Source: Schaalia canis (lineage in GTDB: Bacteria; Actinomycetota; Actinomycetes; Actinomycetales; Actinomycetaceae). Taken from it: a DNA stretch of 64,000 nt. The stretch is from positions 522,993 through 586,992 of the forward strand of contig NZ_RQZF01000001.1 of NCBI RefSeq assembly GCF_003858455.1, given 5' to 3'. Made by a program: the position numbers and the translations under genes. The notes beneath the pieces are model-generated. The model worked only from the letters and a program-made list of their open reading frames with translations, ran no database searches and was not told the origin of the DNA. This document shows, piece by piece, positions 1 to 8,200 of this stretch (position 1 is the stretch's first letter; every line of letters starts with the position of its first letter).

Positions 1-98
1 CGCTGCGGTGCCACCCGCGGGTGGCCTTCAGCGTCTCCTTCGCCTTCGCCCTGCTCTGCGAGGCTCGTTGAAGGATTCTTCACATGATGTGGGCGCAC
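1..98 (-). CDS. Possible start of ylxR (partial)
   Basis: A GTG codon at 98 follows an AAGGAAA ribosome-binding site just after the nusA stop and opens a frame that reads to the window edge without a stop. The visible 32 residues are Gly/Glu-rich and carry no diagnostic motif. YlxR (DUF448, an RNA-binding protein) normally sits between nusA and infB, so position is the main argument. The conserved CVGCR motif would lie outside the window. Low certainty. Confidence 0.35.
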   Translation of the reverse strand, partial: MRPHHVKNPSTSLAEQGEGEGDAEGHPRVAPQ

Positions 99-110
99 AA
101 TTTCCTTAGT

Positions 111-1172
111 TTAGCCCAGGTCCTCAGGCATCTCACTCATCGACTGTGAGCGACTGGTCACGTCATCGGGCATTGACGTGCGTGACGCGGCCATTTCTTC
201 GCCGTTCTCCGTGTCGGAGTGGATATCAATGTGGTAGCCGGTCAGACGTGCAGCAAGGCGAGCATTCTGACCTTCCTTGCCGATGGCCAGGGAAAGCTGG
301 AAGTCAGGCACGATAGCCGTCGCCGTCTGATTTTCAACGGAGTGGACAACCACACGGGTGACGCGGGCAGGCGACAGTGAGTTCGCGACGAATCGTGCCG
401 GGTCAGCCGACCAGTCAACGATGTCGATCTTTTCGCCACCAAGTTCATTCATCACGGTACGCACACGAGCACCCATGGGGCCAATGCAGGCTCCCTTGGC
501 GTTGACGCCCTCGCGCTGTGCGGCGACGGCAATCTTCGTTCGGTGGCCTGCCTCGCGGGCGATGGCTTTGATCGCAACCAGGCCTTCTTGGATTTCTGGC
601 ACTTCGCGCTGGAAGAGGCCAAGGACAAGGCCATGGTGCGTGCGCGAGAGGGTGATACGAGCGCCTCGGTCGGTGCGTTCAACCGAAACGACGTAGGCGC
701 GGATTCGATCGCCGTGGCGGTAGGTTTCGCCGGGCACCTTCTCCTGGTCGGGCAGTACGCCCTCAACGTCCTCGGAGAGTTTGACCATGGTCAGGCCGCC
801 AGCGCGGCTTTGCTGCACAACGCCGGTGACGATCTGGCCGGTGCGGTCCGCGAAGGAGCCAAGTACGCGGGCATCATCTGCGTCGCGCAGGCGCTGCATA
901 ATGACTGAGCGCGCGGTGGCCTGGGCGATGCGCCCGAAGTTACGGGGGGTGTCGTCAAATTCGCCGATAGGATTACCGTCATCGTCTTCTTCGGTGGCCA
1001 TGACGGTGACACGGCCGGTGCGCTTGTCGATTTCAATGCGGGCCTGGCTGATAGCGCCAGGGATATTGTGATAGGCCTTGAGCAGCGCTTCTTCAATCGC
1101 GTCAACCAGGGTTTCGAGGGATACACCCTTTTCCTGCTCGACCATGCGCAGTGCTGTCATATCGATTTCCAC
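111..1172 (-). CDS. nusA: Transcription termination/antitermination factor NusA
   Basis: NusA binds RNA polymerase and nascent RNA and modulates pausing, termination and antitermination in the cytoplasm. The 353-aa product has the NusA N-terminal domain (about 1-115, opening MEIDMTALRMVEQEKG), an S1 domain (about 120-190, with the GQIVTGVV strand) and two KH domains (about 195-330; GPMGARVRTV and the GKEGQNARLA loop). The length matches short actinobacterial NusA without C-terminal acidic repeats. It follows rimP by 7 bp, so the two are cotranscribed, and the order rimP-nusA is canonical. The last 30 residues are Ser/Met/Glu-rich and probably disordered. Confidence 0.97.
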   Translation of the reverse strand: MEIDMTALRMVEQEKGVSLETLVDAIEEALLKAYHNIPGAISQARIEIDKRTGRVTVMATEEDDDGNPIGEFDDTPRNFGRIAQATARSVIMQRLRDADDARVLGSFADRTGQIVTGVVQQSRAGGLTMVKLSEDVEGVLPDQEKVPGETYRHGDRIRAYVVSVERTDRGARITLSRTHHGLVLGLFQREVPEIQEGLVAIKAIAREAGHRTKIAVAAQREGVNAKGACIGPMGARVRTVMNELGGEKIDIVDWSADPARFVANSLSPARVTRVVVHSVENQTATAIVPDFQLSLAIGKEGQNARLAARLTGYHIDIHSDTENGEEMAASRTSMPDDVTSRSQSMSEMPEDLG

Positions 1173-1179
1173 GGTCGCC

Positions 1180-1650
1180 TCACTCCTCCGAGTTCAATTC
1201 GACGCGCGGACGCGCCTTCTTCACGTTTGCGTAGGAAATAGTAGTCGAAACACCGTCAACATCAAGTGTTGCCTGTTCCTCATCGGCGTCTAGGAGGCGT
1301 CCTTGGAGGGTCGCGCCGTCACGCATCTTGGCGCGAATGAGGCGGCCAATCTGCTTGCGCCAGTGGCGAGGAAGAGTCAATTCACGGTCTGCGCCAGGGG
1401 TGGAGACTTCCAGGAGATATTCGCCCTCAATGGGATCGGCCACATCCAAAGCCTTTGACACTGCGCGGGAAACATCGGCAAGTTGGTCCGAATCCACACC
1501 GCTTTGTCCCTCGGGGGCATCGACAATGACACGCACAAGGGCCATCGAGCCCTGTTTTGTGTCGATGACTGCGTCCAGTTCGAGCCCGTTTTCTGCCACG
1601 ACCCCGGCCAGCAGGGCTTCAAGTTTGTCGGATTGATGGCTGCGAGCCAT
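1180..1650 (-). CDS. rimP: Ribosome maturation factor RimP
   Basis: RimP assists maturation of the 30S subunit. The 156-aa product has the RimP N-terminal domain (about 1-85, with the VDAPEG and VSRAVSKALD segments and the EVSTPGADREL signature) and a C-terminal SH3-like domain (about 90-150). The ATG at 1650 is preceded by GAGGAGC at a good distance. An in-frame start 10 codons upstream lacks a comparable site, so the shorter protein is preferred. First gene of the rimP-nusA operon, divergent from the lipoprotein gene at 1728. Confidence 0.95.
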   Translation of the reverse strand: MARSHQSDKLEALLAGVVAENGLELDAVIDTKQGSMALVRVIVDAPEGQSGVDSDQLADVSRAVSKALDVADPIEGEYLLEVSTPGADRELTLPRHWRKQIGRLIRAKMRDGATLQGRLLDADEEQATLDVDGVSTTISYANVKKARPRVELNSEE

Positions 1651-1727
1651 GGGATGCTCCTCAATATTCGTTAACGACACACGCTAACTTCCCATGGTAC
1701 TCGGCTGCGGCGTGGGATGATCGACGG

Positions 1728-2858
1728 GTGAGTGTCTCAGCATCCCCTTTTCGAACAGTGAATCGTCGTCCTTCTTGTCAGGCAGTTCCTCCACAGTCAA
1801 CAACTCTGTCTGTTGGACGTCTGTTTGGCCGCACGCTAGCGGCCCTGGCCTGTGTCACTGCTCTGAGTGCCTGCGCGACTCTTGCCCCTGCTCCCCTTCC
1901 CTTGCCCGACTTGAACGAGGCCGCCGCCTTGCGCGACCAAGTGGCACGGCATGAGGCAGCCAGTGTGGAGCGCGCGACTGAGCTCGCAACGAAGGCCAGC
2001 GCCTGCGGTGACTGCCATAGCGTGGCCACTGGCCTTGCTCAGGGAGCGACTCAGCGTTTGGAGACCATTGGTGGCCTGTGGGATCCCTGGCCTGCTGATG
2101 CTCCTCAATCCCTTGTTGAGCAGCCTACGCCGGTAGCGGAAGCGCCTTTGTCACCCGCGGCTTTCGCGCAGTGGCTTGAGGCGACGGCCCGCCACGATAT
2201 GACCCATGCTCTGATCGCTCACCGTGGTTCTCCTGAGGTAGTGACAACGGAGCACGCTGTTCCCGTCCTCACCCTGGCTACTGCTCGCGCTATTGAAGCT
2301 TGGGATCTTGCCCAGGTATACGGTGTTGATTTGAATGCTGATGCCCCCCAACTTGGCGCGCTTCTTGAGAGGGCCTCCCAGATGGCGCAGGGTGCCGAAG
2401 GAAGTGTTCATACTCAGTGGGTGCTTACCCCCGAGGACCTCTCCCCCACATCCTCTTCTGACCCCGAGGCTTTTGATAAGGCTCTACGGGAGGCTTTGAG
2501 CGAGTCCTCACAGGCTGCTCAGGCGGTACGCACCTGGGATTGTGTGGCGCAGACCCTGCCGCACCTGGATATCGCTGTCGAGCCTTTGTCGAATGCACGG
2601 CAGTACGCTGACGCTCTGCTGACACGCTCGACCGACATGCTCGCCAAGGGTGCCTCCGATGAACGCCACTTGCGCTGCGAGCTTGAGGCTTCAACGGCTT
2701 CTCAGCTTGCTCAGCAGGTGCTGGCCGCTGATCTTGCTGTGGCGCTGTCTCCTTCACCTGAGGTCAGCGCCCTTGGTGTCGAGTTGCTTCTCACAGACGC
2801 TAACCAGTGGCGTGGGGTGATCTCATCGGCTGATGTGCTTTCGCTACTTTCTCAGTAG
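1728..2858 (+). CDS. Putative lipoprotein, DUF4439-like
   Basis: A 376-aa protein starting at GTG. After a basic N-terminus there is a hydrophobic segment (about residues 33-47) ending in the lipobox LSAC, so it is probably a secreted lipoprotein. The mature part is Ala/Leu/Glu-rich and predicted helical, with a CGDC motif near residue 93. The C-terminal half (from about 150, with MTHALIAHRGSP and ARAIEAWDLAQ) resembles the ferritin-like DUF4439 helices of actinobacterial proteins often found beside rimP/nusA. That family link is recalled from gene context, not computed. No metal-ligand set is evident and no function is assigned. It is divergent from rimP. Confidence 0.6.
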   Translation: MSVSASPFRTVNRRPSCQAVPPQSTTLSVGRLFGRTLAALACVTALSACATLAPAPLPLPDLNEAAALRDQVARHEAASVERATELATKASACGDCHSVATGLAQGATQRLETIGGLWDPWPADAPQSLVEQPTPVAEAPLSPAAFAQWLEATARHDMTHALIAHRGSPEVVTTEHAVPVLTLATARAIEAWDLAQVYGVDLNADAPQLGALLERASQMAQGAEGSVHTQWVLTPEDLSPTSSSDPEAFDKALREALSESSQAAQAVRTWDCVAQTLPHLDIAVEPLSNARQYADALLTRSTDMLAKGASDERHLRCELEASTASQLAQQVLAADLAVALSPSPEVSALGVELLLTDANQWRGVISSADVLSLLSQ

Positions 2859-2914
2859 AGTTGCTTTCCGAGTAGGGAGCGCACGGATTACCTTCGCTTT
2901 TTATTCATCAACTC

Positions 2915-3958
2915 TCATTCATCAGCCGGGAACCATTCATCCAGGCCGTCTGCTACCCCCACCCAATCGAGGGCATGAGCCATTTCTTCATCAGTCATGA
3001 GGATGCGTTGGAAGACTGCAGCGATTGCCTCTTGTTGCTGGGATGAGGCATTCCCGGTCAGTACCAGATGGGTGAAGGGATCCTCTGTCCAGATTCCGGC
3101 TTGACCGACGGAGGCTGAGGGGCCGTTTGCCTCCCATGTGCAGATGTGACGAGGCCGAGAAGGCAGCCAAAAGCAGCCGCGAGCGCAAATATTGGCTGCG
3201 CTGAGTTCTTGAGCCCATTGGGCGAGCCTTTCGGGGTGGAAGGGACGCTCGGAGTGCAGGTCAAGGGTCCACACACCGTGGTCGGTGGGGCCACCCCAGG
3301 CTTGGGTGGTGACGGGATGGACGCGTCCAATGGCATCGTCCGTGTCGTGGGGGTGATCAAAGAGGAGGTTGGCGGTGAGTTCCTCCAGGCTGTTGATGCG
3401 CAGGGTGTCGAGGGGACGTAGGTGTTCGACGAGGTCGGAGCCGGCAGGGTCCTCTCCGAGGGCGATGAGGACGTCGGCGTATCCGAGGGAAACCATGAGG
3501 ATTTCTCCGGTGCAACGTTCGTCCTCGTCAATGACGGCGAGGCCTTTGTCGCGCAGTGGCGTGTGTGAGAGGAGGTCGTCGCAGGCGGTGTTGATGTCGA
3601 CGCAGTGGGCGACTGCACTGGGGTGAATAGGCAGCATTTCGGCGTCAATGATGTCGGCCATGGTGGGCACGACACTGAGTGCATCAATGGCTGCGGGTAG
3701 GGCCAGGAGGAGGCGTTCACAGCCAAGTTCGGCTTGTTCAATGATGGCGGGCAGAATGCCTTCCCTCATGCTGCAGGTGATACAGGGGTGTGCCAGGGGG
3801 ATTTCGTTGTATTCTGACTCGCCCTCGGGGGTTGTGAGACTGAGGCGCACACTGGTGGCTGTCACTTCAACGCTGAGCGTGTGGCAGGTGTCCTGGAGGG
3901 CGAAGGTGACGATGTCGCGCATGAGGGGGTGAAGGCTGCTGAGGATACTGAGGCGCAT
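2915..3958 (-). CDS. CobW-like protein, ribosome hibernation factor-recruiting MRF type
   Basis: A 347-aa COG0523/CobW-family protein. In mycobacteria the homologue MRF recruits the hibernation factor MPY to ribosomes made with zinc-free proteins during zinc starvation. Seen here: an N-terminus aligned with that subfamily (MRLSILSSLHPLMRD) that lacks a P-loop GxxxxGK, the metal-site motif HPCITCSMREG near residue 80, and a CobW C-terminal domain (about 230-335, with HPERLAQWAQEL and RGCFWLPSRP). It is divergent from the cysteine-free ribosomal protein genes and shares their Zur-type palindrome. MRF identity rests on context plus motifs. A general zinc metallochaperone is the alternative. Confidence 0.8.
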   Translation of the reverse strand: MRLSILSSLHPLMRDIVTFALQDTCHTLSVEVTATSVRLSLTTPEGESEYNEIPLAHPCITCSMREGILPAIIEQAELGCERLLLALPAAIDALSVVPTMADIIDAEMLPIHPSAVAHCVDINTACDDLLSHTPLRDKGLAVIDEDERCTGEILMVSLGYADVLIALGEDPAGSDLVEHLRPLDTLRINSLEELTANLLFDHPHDTDDAIGRVHPVTTQAWGGPTDHGVWTLDLHSERPFHPERLAQWAQELSAANICARGCFWLPSRPRHICTWEANGPSASVGQAGIWTEDPFTHLVLTGNASSQQQEAIAAVFQRILMTDEEMAHALDWVGVADGLDEWFPADE

Positions 3959-3989
3959 ATGCGGTCAAGCTCTCACTTTCCTGACTTGA

Positions 3990-4004
3990 TGATAATGATT
4001 ATCA
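3990..4004. promoter_or_regulatory. Zur box between MRF and rpmB
   Basis: TGATAATGATTATCA is a perfect 7-1-7 palindrome in the short divergent intergenic region. It fits the actinobacterial Zur/Fur-type operator pattern TGANAANNNTTNTCA. One site placed between both start codons can repress both directions when zinc is sufficient. Its assignment to Zur is supported by the genes it flanks. Confidence 0.85.
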
Positions 4005-4052
4005 TTAGTAAAACAGAGGTGGGGCGAAAACGCCAACACCAGAAAGGCCACT

Positions 4053-4289
4053 ATGAGTAACTACTGCCAAGTCACCGGAGCGCAGCCCTCCTTTGGCAAC
4101 AACGTCTCACACTCCCAACGGCGCACCCGCCGCCGCTGGGATGTCAATGTCCAACGCAAGCGCTACTGGGTTCCATCCCTGGGCCGACACATCACCATTC
4201 GCGTGAGCGCCCGAGGCATCAAAACCATCGACAAGCTCGGTATTGACACCGTTGTCGCCCAGATGCGCGCACGAGGAGAACGATTCTAA
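4053..4289 (+). CDS. rpmB: 50S ribosomal protein L28, zinc-independent paralogue
   Basis: A 78-aa L28 with the typical CQVTG start, [14 protein letters not shown] segment and [18 protein letters not shown]-terminal core. It has a single cysteine and no CXXC zinc pairs, so it is the C-minus form that replaces the zinc-binding paralogue under zinc limitation. An AGAAAGG site precedes the ATG. The stop overlaps the rpmG start by one base (TAATG), indicating translational coupling. First gene of a five-gene Zur-type operon. Confidence 0.93.
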   Translation: MSNYCQVTGAQPSFGNNVSHSQRRTRRRWDVNVQRKRYWVPSLGRHITIRVSARGIKTIDKLGIDTVVAQMRARGERF

Positions 4290-4459
4290 TGGCACAAAAA
4301 GCCACCGTCTTACGCCCTGTCATCACCCTGGAATCCACAGCGGGAACCGGATACCGCTACGTCACGCGAAAGAATCGGCGTAATAACCCCGACCGCATGC
4401 GTATCCGTAAATATGACCCCGTTGTCCGCCGTCACGTTGAATTCGTGGAGACCCGATAA
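4289..4459 (+). CDS. rpmG: 50S ribosomal protein L33, zinc-independent paralogue
   Basis: A 56-aa product recognised by the C-terminal [18 protein letters not shown] pattern of L33. All four zinc-ligand cysteines are absent, so this is the C-minus type. Both ends overlap neighbours by one base (TAATG with rpmB and with rpsN), so the three genes are tightly coupled. The start follows directly from the overlap. Confidence 0.92.
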   Translation: MAQKATVLRPVITLESTAGTGYRYVTRKNRRNNPDRMRIRKYDPVVRRHVEFVETR

Positions 4460-4764
4460 TGGCCAAGAAATCCAAGATCGCCCGCAACGCGCAGCGTGCT
4501 GCCATTGTCGAGCGCTACGCTGAACGCCGCACACAGCTCAAACGTGAGAGCGTGAACCCTCACCTCTCCCCCGAAGATCGCGCAGCCGCCATGGCCGCCC
4601 TGCACGCCCTCCCTCGCGATGCGTCGCCTACCCGCCTGCGCAACCGAGGAGCCAGCGACGGCCGCCCTCGCGGATTCCTCCGAAAGTTCGGCCTCTCACG
4701 CGTTCAATTCCGCGAGGCCGCCCTGCGTGGTGAGCTCCCCGGAGTCACCAAGTCCTCCTGGTAA
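4459..4764 (+). CDS. rpsN: 30S ribosomal protein S14, zinc-independent paralogue
   Basis: A 101-aa long-form S14 ([13 protein letters not shown]...). The C-terminal half has the conserved [21 protein letters not shown] segment. It lacks the CXXC..CXXC zinc finger of the short 61-aa S14, so it is the C-minus version. Coupled to rpmG by a one-base overlap, with about 30 bp before rpmE. Confidence 0.95.
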   Translation: MAKKSKIARNAQRAAIVERYAERRTQLKRESVNPHLSPEDRAAAMAALHALPRDASPTRLRNRGASDGRPRGFLRKFGLSRVQFREAALRGELPGVTKSSW

Positions 4765-4795
4765 CCACTCCCCTACCTCGTATCGAAAGAGAACC

Positions 4796-5044
4796 ATGAA
4801 GCCCGATATCCACCCCGACTACCACCCCATCGTCTTTCGGGACCGCCAGGCAAACTTCCAGTTCCTCACGCGCTCCACAATGACCTCCGATCAGCACATC
4901 GAATGGGAAGACGGCAACACCTACCCCGTTGTCGACATTGAAATCTCCTCCGCATCCCACCCCTTCTGGACCGGACGCCAACGTCTGATCGACACCGAAG
5001 GTCGCGTGGAGAAGTTCTACGCCCGCTACGGACAACGGCACTAA
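4796..5044 (+). CDS. rpmE: 50S ribosomal protein L31 type B
   Basis: An 82-aa type B L31 ([35 protein letters not shown]). No CXXC motif is present, which is the zinc-independent form corresponding to RpmE2/YkgM. The ATG at 4796 begins the family N-terminus and is preceded by GAAAGAGAA. It belongs to the operon behind the Zur box; such paralogues displace zinc-loaded L31 and release zinc. Confidence 0.95.
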   Translation: MKPDIHPDYHPIVFRDRQANFQFLTRSTMTSDQHIEWEDGNTYPVVDIEISSASHPFWTGRQRLIDTEGRVEKFYARYGQRH

Positions 5045-5072
5045 ACACACCAACGATACGAAGGACACCGAT

Positions 5073-5195
5073 ATGAAGGTTCGAGCCTCCATCCGTTCTC
5101 TGGCCAAACAGCCAGGCTCCATGGTCGTGCGCCGTCGTGGCCACACCTACGTCATCAATAAAAAGAACCCGCGACTGAAGGCACGTCAAGGCTAG
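5073..5195 (+). CDS. rpmJ: 50S ribosomal protein L36, zinc-independent paralogue
   Basis: A 40-aa L36 (starting [15 protein letters not shown], then [21 protein letters not shown]). The three Cys and one His zinc ligands of standard L36 are replaced, so it is the C-minus type. An AAGGA site lies upstream of the ATG. Last gene of the operon, followed 13 bp later by a strong hairpin. Confidence 0.92.
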   Translation: MKVRASIRSLAKQPGSMVVRRRGHTYVINKKNPRLKARQG

Positions 5196-5208
5196 TTCTT
5201 ACGTGCTG

Positions 5209-5256
5209 CACACGTTGGGGTGCCTCGACCTTGCGGTTGAGGCACCCCAACGTGTG
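5209..5256. terminator. Bidirectional hairpin between rpmJ and the metalloprotease gene
   Basis: An 18-bp perfect inverted repeat (CACACGTTGGGGTGCCTC and its complement) with a 12-nt loop lies between the convergent rpmJ and protease genes. No clear U-tract follows. This fits actinobacterial terminators acting in both directions. Confidence 0.8.
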
Positions 5257-5290
5257 TGCTCCTATAGATGGCGCTGAGTGCACCACCTGG

Positions 5291-8200
5291 TCACAAGCGA
5301 CTACGCGACCTAAGCGCTACGCCACAAGCAACAAAGATCACACCAAGGGCCACCGCCAACGGTATCGACGCACCCGTTGAAGCCAGTTTCCCTCTCGACA
5401 CACCAAGACCTTCCGAAACTGCCTCGGCCTTCACTTCTGCTTTCGCCTCTGTCGGCGCTTGCGCATGTGTTTGTCCATCAGTCTTGTTGGAAGACTGCGG
5501 AGCCACTGTGGCATGAGGGAGTTTTTCGCCTGGTTTTCCAGGCGAGGATTCCCCAGGCTTCTCAGGGTCGTGCGTGACCGCCGGAGGTGTTGGAGCAATC
5601 GGACTTACCGGAGGCGTTGGAACAGTCGGACTTACCGGAGGCGTTGGCACAACCGGTTCTGCCGACTTCTTCGGAGCAGGCACCAGCAGCAGCGCCTTCG
5701 TGCCACGCTTAATCTGGCGAGTCTGCATCGGACGAAGCTCTTCACGCTCCTCGCGAGCCTCCCCCACCGGCTTGCCATCAAGGGTGGGTTGGATCGTGGT
5801 GATGCGAACTTCTCCGGCTTCCCCTTCGCGCACGACTTCTTCCGTGCCAACAAGCATCTGCGGATCGAGGATCACCTCGTTCGCGACTGGAATGGCTTCA
5901 GTGCGAACCGTGCGCTCTTCACCGGGTACCGGAATCGGCTTAATACCCCGAGCAATCTGGCGCTTTTGCATCGGGACAGTCACCGTTTCACTTACCTGAG
6001 CCTCACCGTAGGGCACGCCATCGCGAGTGCGCTGGACGGTGGTCACGGTCTTTCGGCCTTCAATACCAGCAAAGATCTCCTTCGTAGTGTTGACAAACAT
6101 TTCCGGATCGTCAATGAACTCATCCTCAATCGGGATCGCAACCTCCGTCGTTGTGCGCATCTCCCCTTCCACTGGCACATGCGGCGGCGGAGTCGGCGCA
6201 GTGTAGCGGTTGTGGAACTCAATACGTTCCACCGCTGCGTCCTCGCGAGTCAGGCTTCTGGTCACGGTGAAGGCCGCAGGGTCGATATCTGAAGGCGTAA
6301 CCTCCAGGCGCTCCACAATGGGAGTGGTGTCGTAGGTGACGCCCTTCTTATTACCGGCAACCTGGGTGTAACGGAATACGTAGGTTCCCGCCTTTGTGAA
6401 GGTGATGGCAGGCAGTTGAGCGCGACCTTGAACGAAGGGGATCTGCTCATTCGGCAATGCCGTATGGCCCGCGGTGTCATTGGCAGGATCGCCTGCGACC
6501 GTGAAAGCAAAGCTTTGAGCGTCGCTAGACAGCGAGGCTCCGGCCTCGTCCTGATAGGTCACGCTCACCTCAGGAGCGTGCACAGCGCGACGCTCCTTGA
6601 TGGTATTGACGAAACTCAGAGCGTCAACCTCGACATTGTTCTTGAAGAAGGTAAGCGTGGGCTTCAGGCGGATAATGCCGTTCTCAGCGGGAGGAAGTGC
6701 CTCCCCCGCTGTTGGAGCGGTGGCGTGAACGACGATGGTGACCGCTTCAGGGTCGTGGGTGACATCTGCTCGTTTCCCGGGAACCTGTCTCAGCGTGAAC
6801 TCGTAGCGTCCAGGTTGGGTGAAGGTCCACGTTCCCAGGTCGAAACGTCCGTCGTTGGCGACCTTCACGACAGTCTCGGGCACGCCAGAGTAGACACCCT
6901 CTGTGTTATCGGGGCGCTCCGTGATCTGTACCGTGAAATCCTCGCCACTGAAGGGACGGGCAACGGTGGCCTCATGCAGGGTCACAGTACCGGCTATCGG
7001 TGTTTCCCACACGCTGCGATCAGAGTAGATAGAGGTCTGGAAATCCTTGGTTTGAGCGACGTAGGCCTGCAAGATTTTCTGCTTGAGTGCGCGAGTGGTC
7101 AGGACGTCTGCTGCGAAGGCAGTGTGCGCACGGGGATGGGCGATGTTGTGCTCCATCTGTGCGATGTCGGCGGCTACAGCCTCATCCATGGCAGCCTGCA
7201 TTGCCTGAGCATCGGCAAATCCGGGGATCGGTGCCATCTGGTTGAGTTTGTTCACGCGACGCTCAAACATGGCCTTCTTGAAAGTCGCCAGCGAACCACC
7301 GTGTTCGCTCAGGATCGCAGCCAAAGCGTTGCCGTCGTTCTGATACTGGTCAGAGACGTAACCAATAAGACCCTTTTCCCAGCCATATTCGGCCAAGAGC
7401 TCATGAGCATAGCGGCGCAGAAGGAATCCCCCAACATTACCCGCATCGTTTTGAAGCCCCGCGTACACCGGTTCAAAAAGAGGGACAACCACATAGTCAT
7501 TGCGTCCCACCGAGACTGTCGCACTTGCACGCCCCTTGGGCAGCAAACGTCCTGACACCGCACCGAGGTCAATCAGGTCGTCAATGCTTGTCAGACGAGC
7601 AGCTTCATCCACGCTTATCCGAGCGAAGGTATCAAAGGACGCACCTGGGTAGGCCGAATCAGGGCTCAAGGTGACCTTATTCAGGGCAATTGCACGTTTC
7701 TCGGAGGACTGCTTGAGGATGCTTCGTGCTTCCATAGCGTCAAGGGAGTAAAGCACGTCCATAAGGCCACGCATGTACTCTTGAATATCACTGGGCTGCT
7801 GGAAGCGCGTAGGCGAGGCGTTCTGAATACGGCCCTCCCCCAGTTCATAGGCAGTGTTGAGGCTGAAGTAGGGCGTGTAGTACCCCTCTTTTGCACCGGG
7901 CGTGTTGTTCTCGGTTTCATACAGGCCGCGGGCAAAATCCTCCGGCCCGGTGCTGGGACGGCGCCCGTGCCCGTTAAACCAGATGGTTTCGTCGTAGATA
8001 TGCGTGAGCTCGTGAGTGTAGGTGTTGACACCGGGCTGACCGAGAGCGTCTTGCATGTAGTAGTTCATGCCCGTCTTACCCGTTGCATAGGCCTGAACAG
8101 CCTTGTATCCGCTGTACAGGGCAAGCGGGGTGAAGAAGTCGCGGACGCCCTCGTCAGCAGTAGCACCGTATTGAGGTGACCAGCGAGCGCGCGGTTCTGC

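Noticed and set aside
6416..7555. 379-codon plus-strand frame inside the metalloprotease gene
   Set aside because: Antisense to the conserved catalytic part, no ribosome-binding site, and no recognisable motifs.
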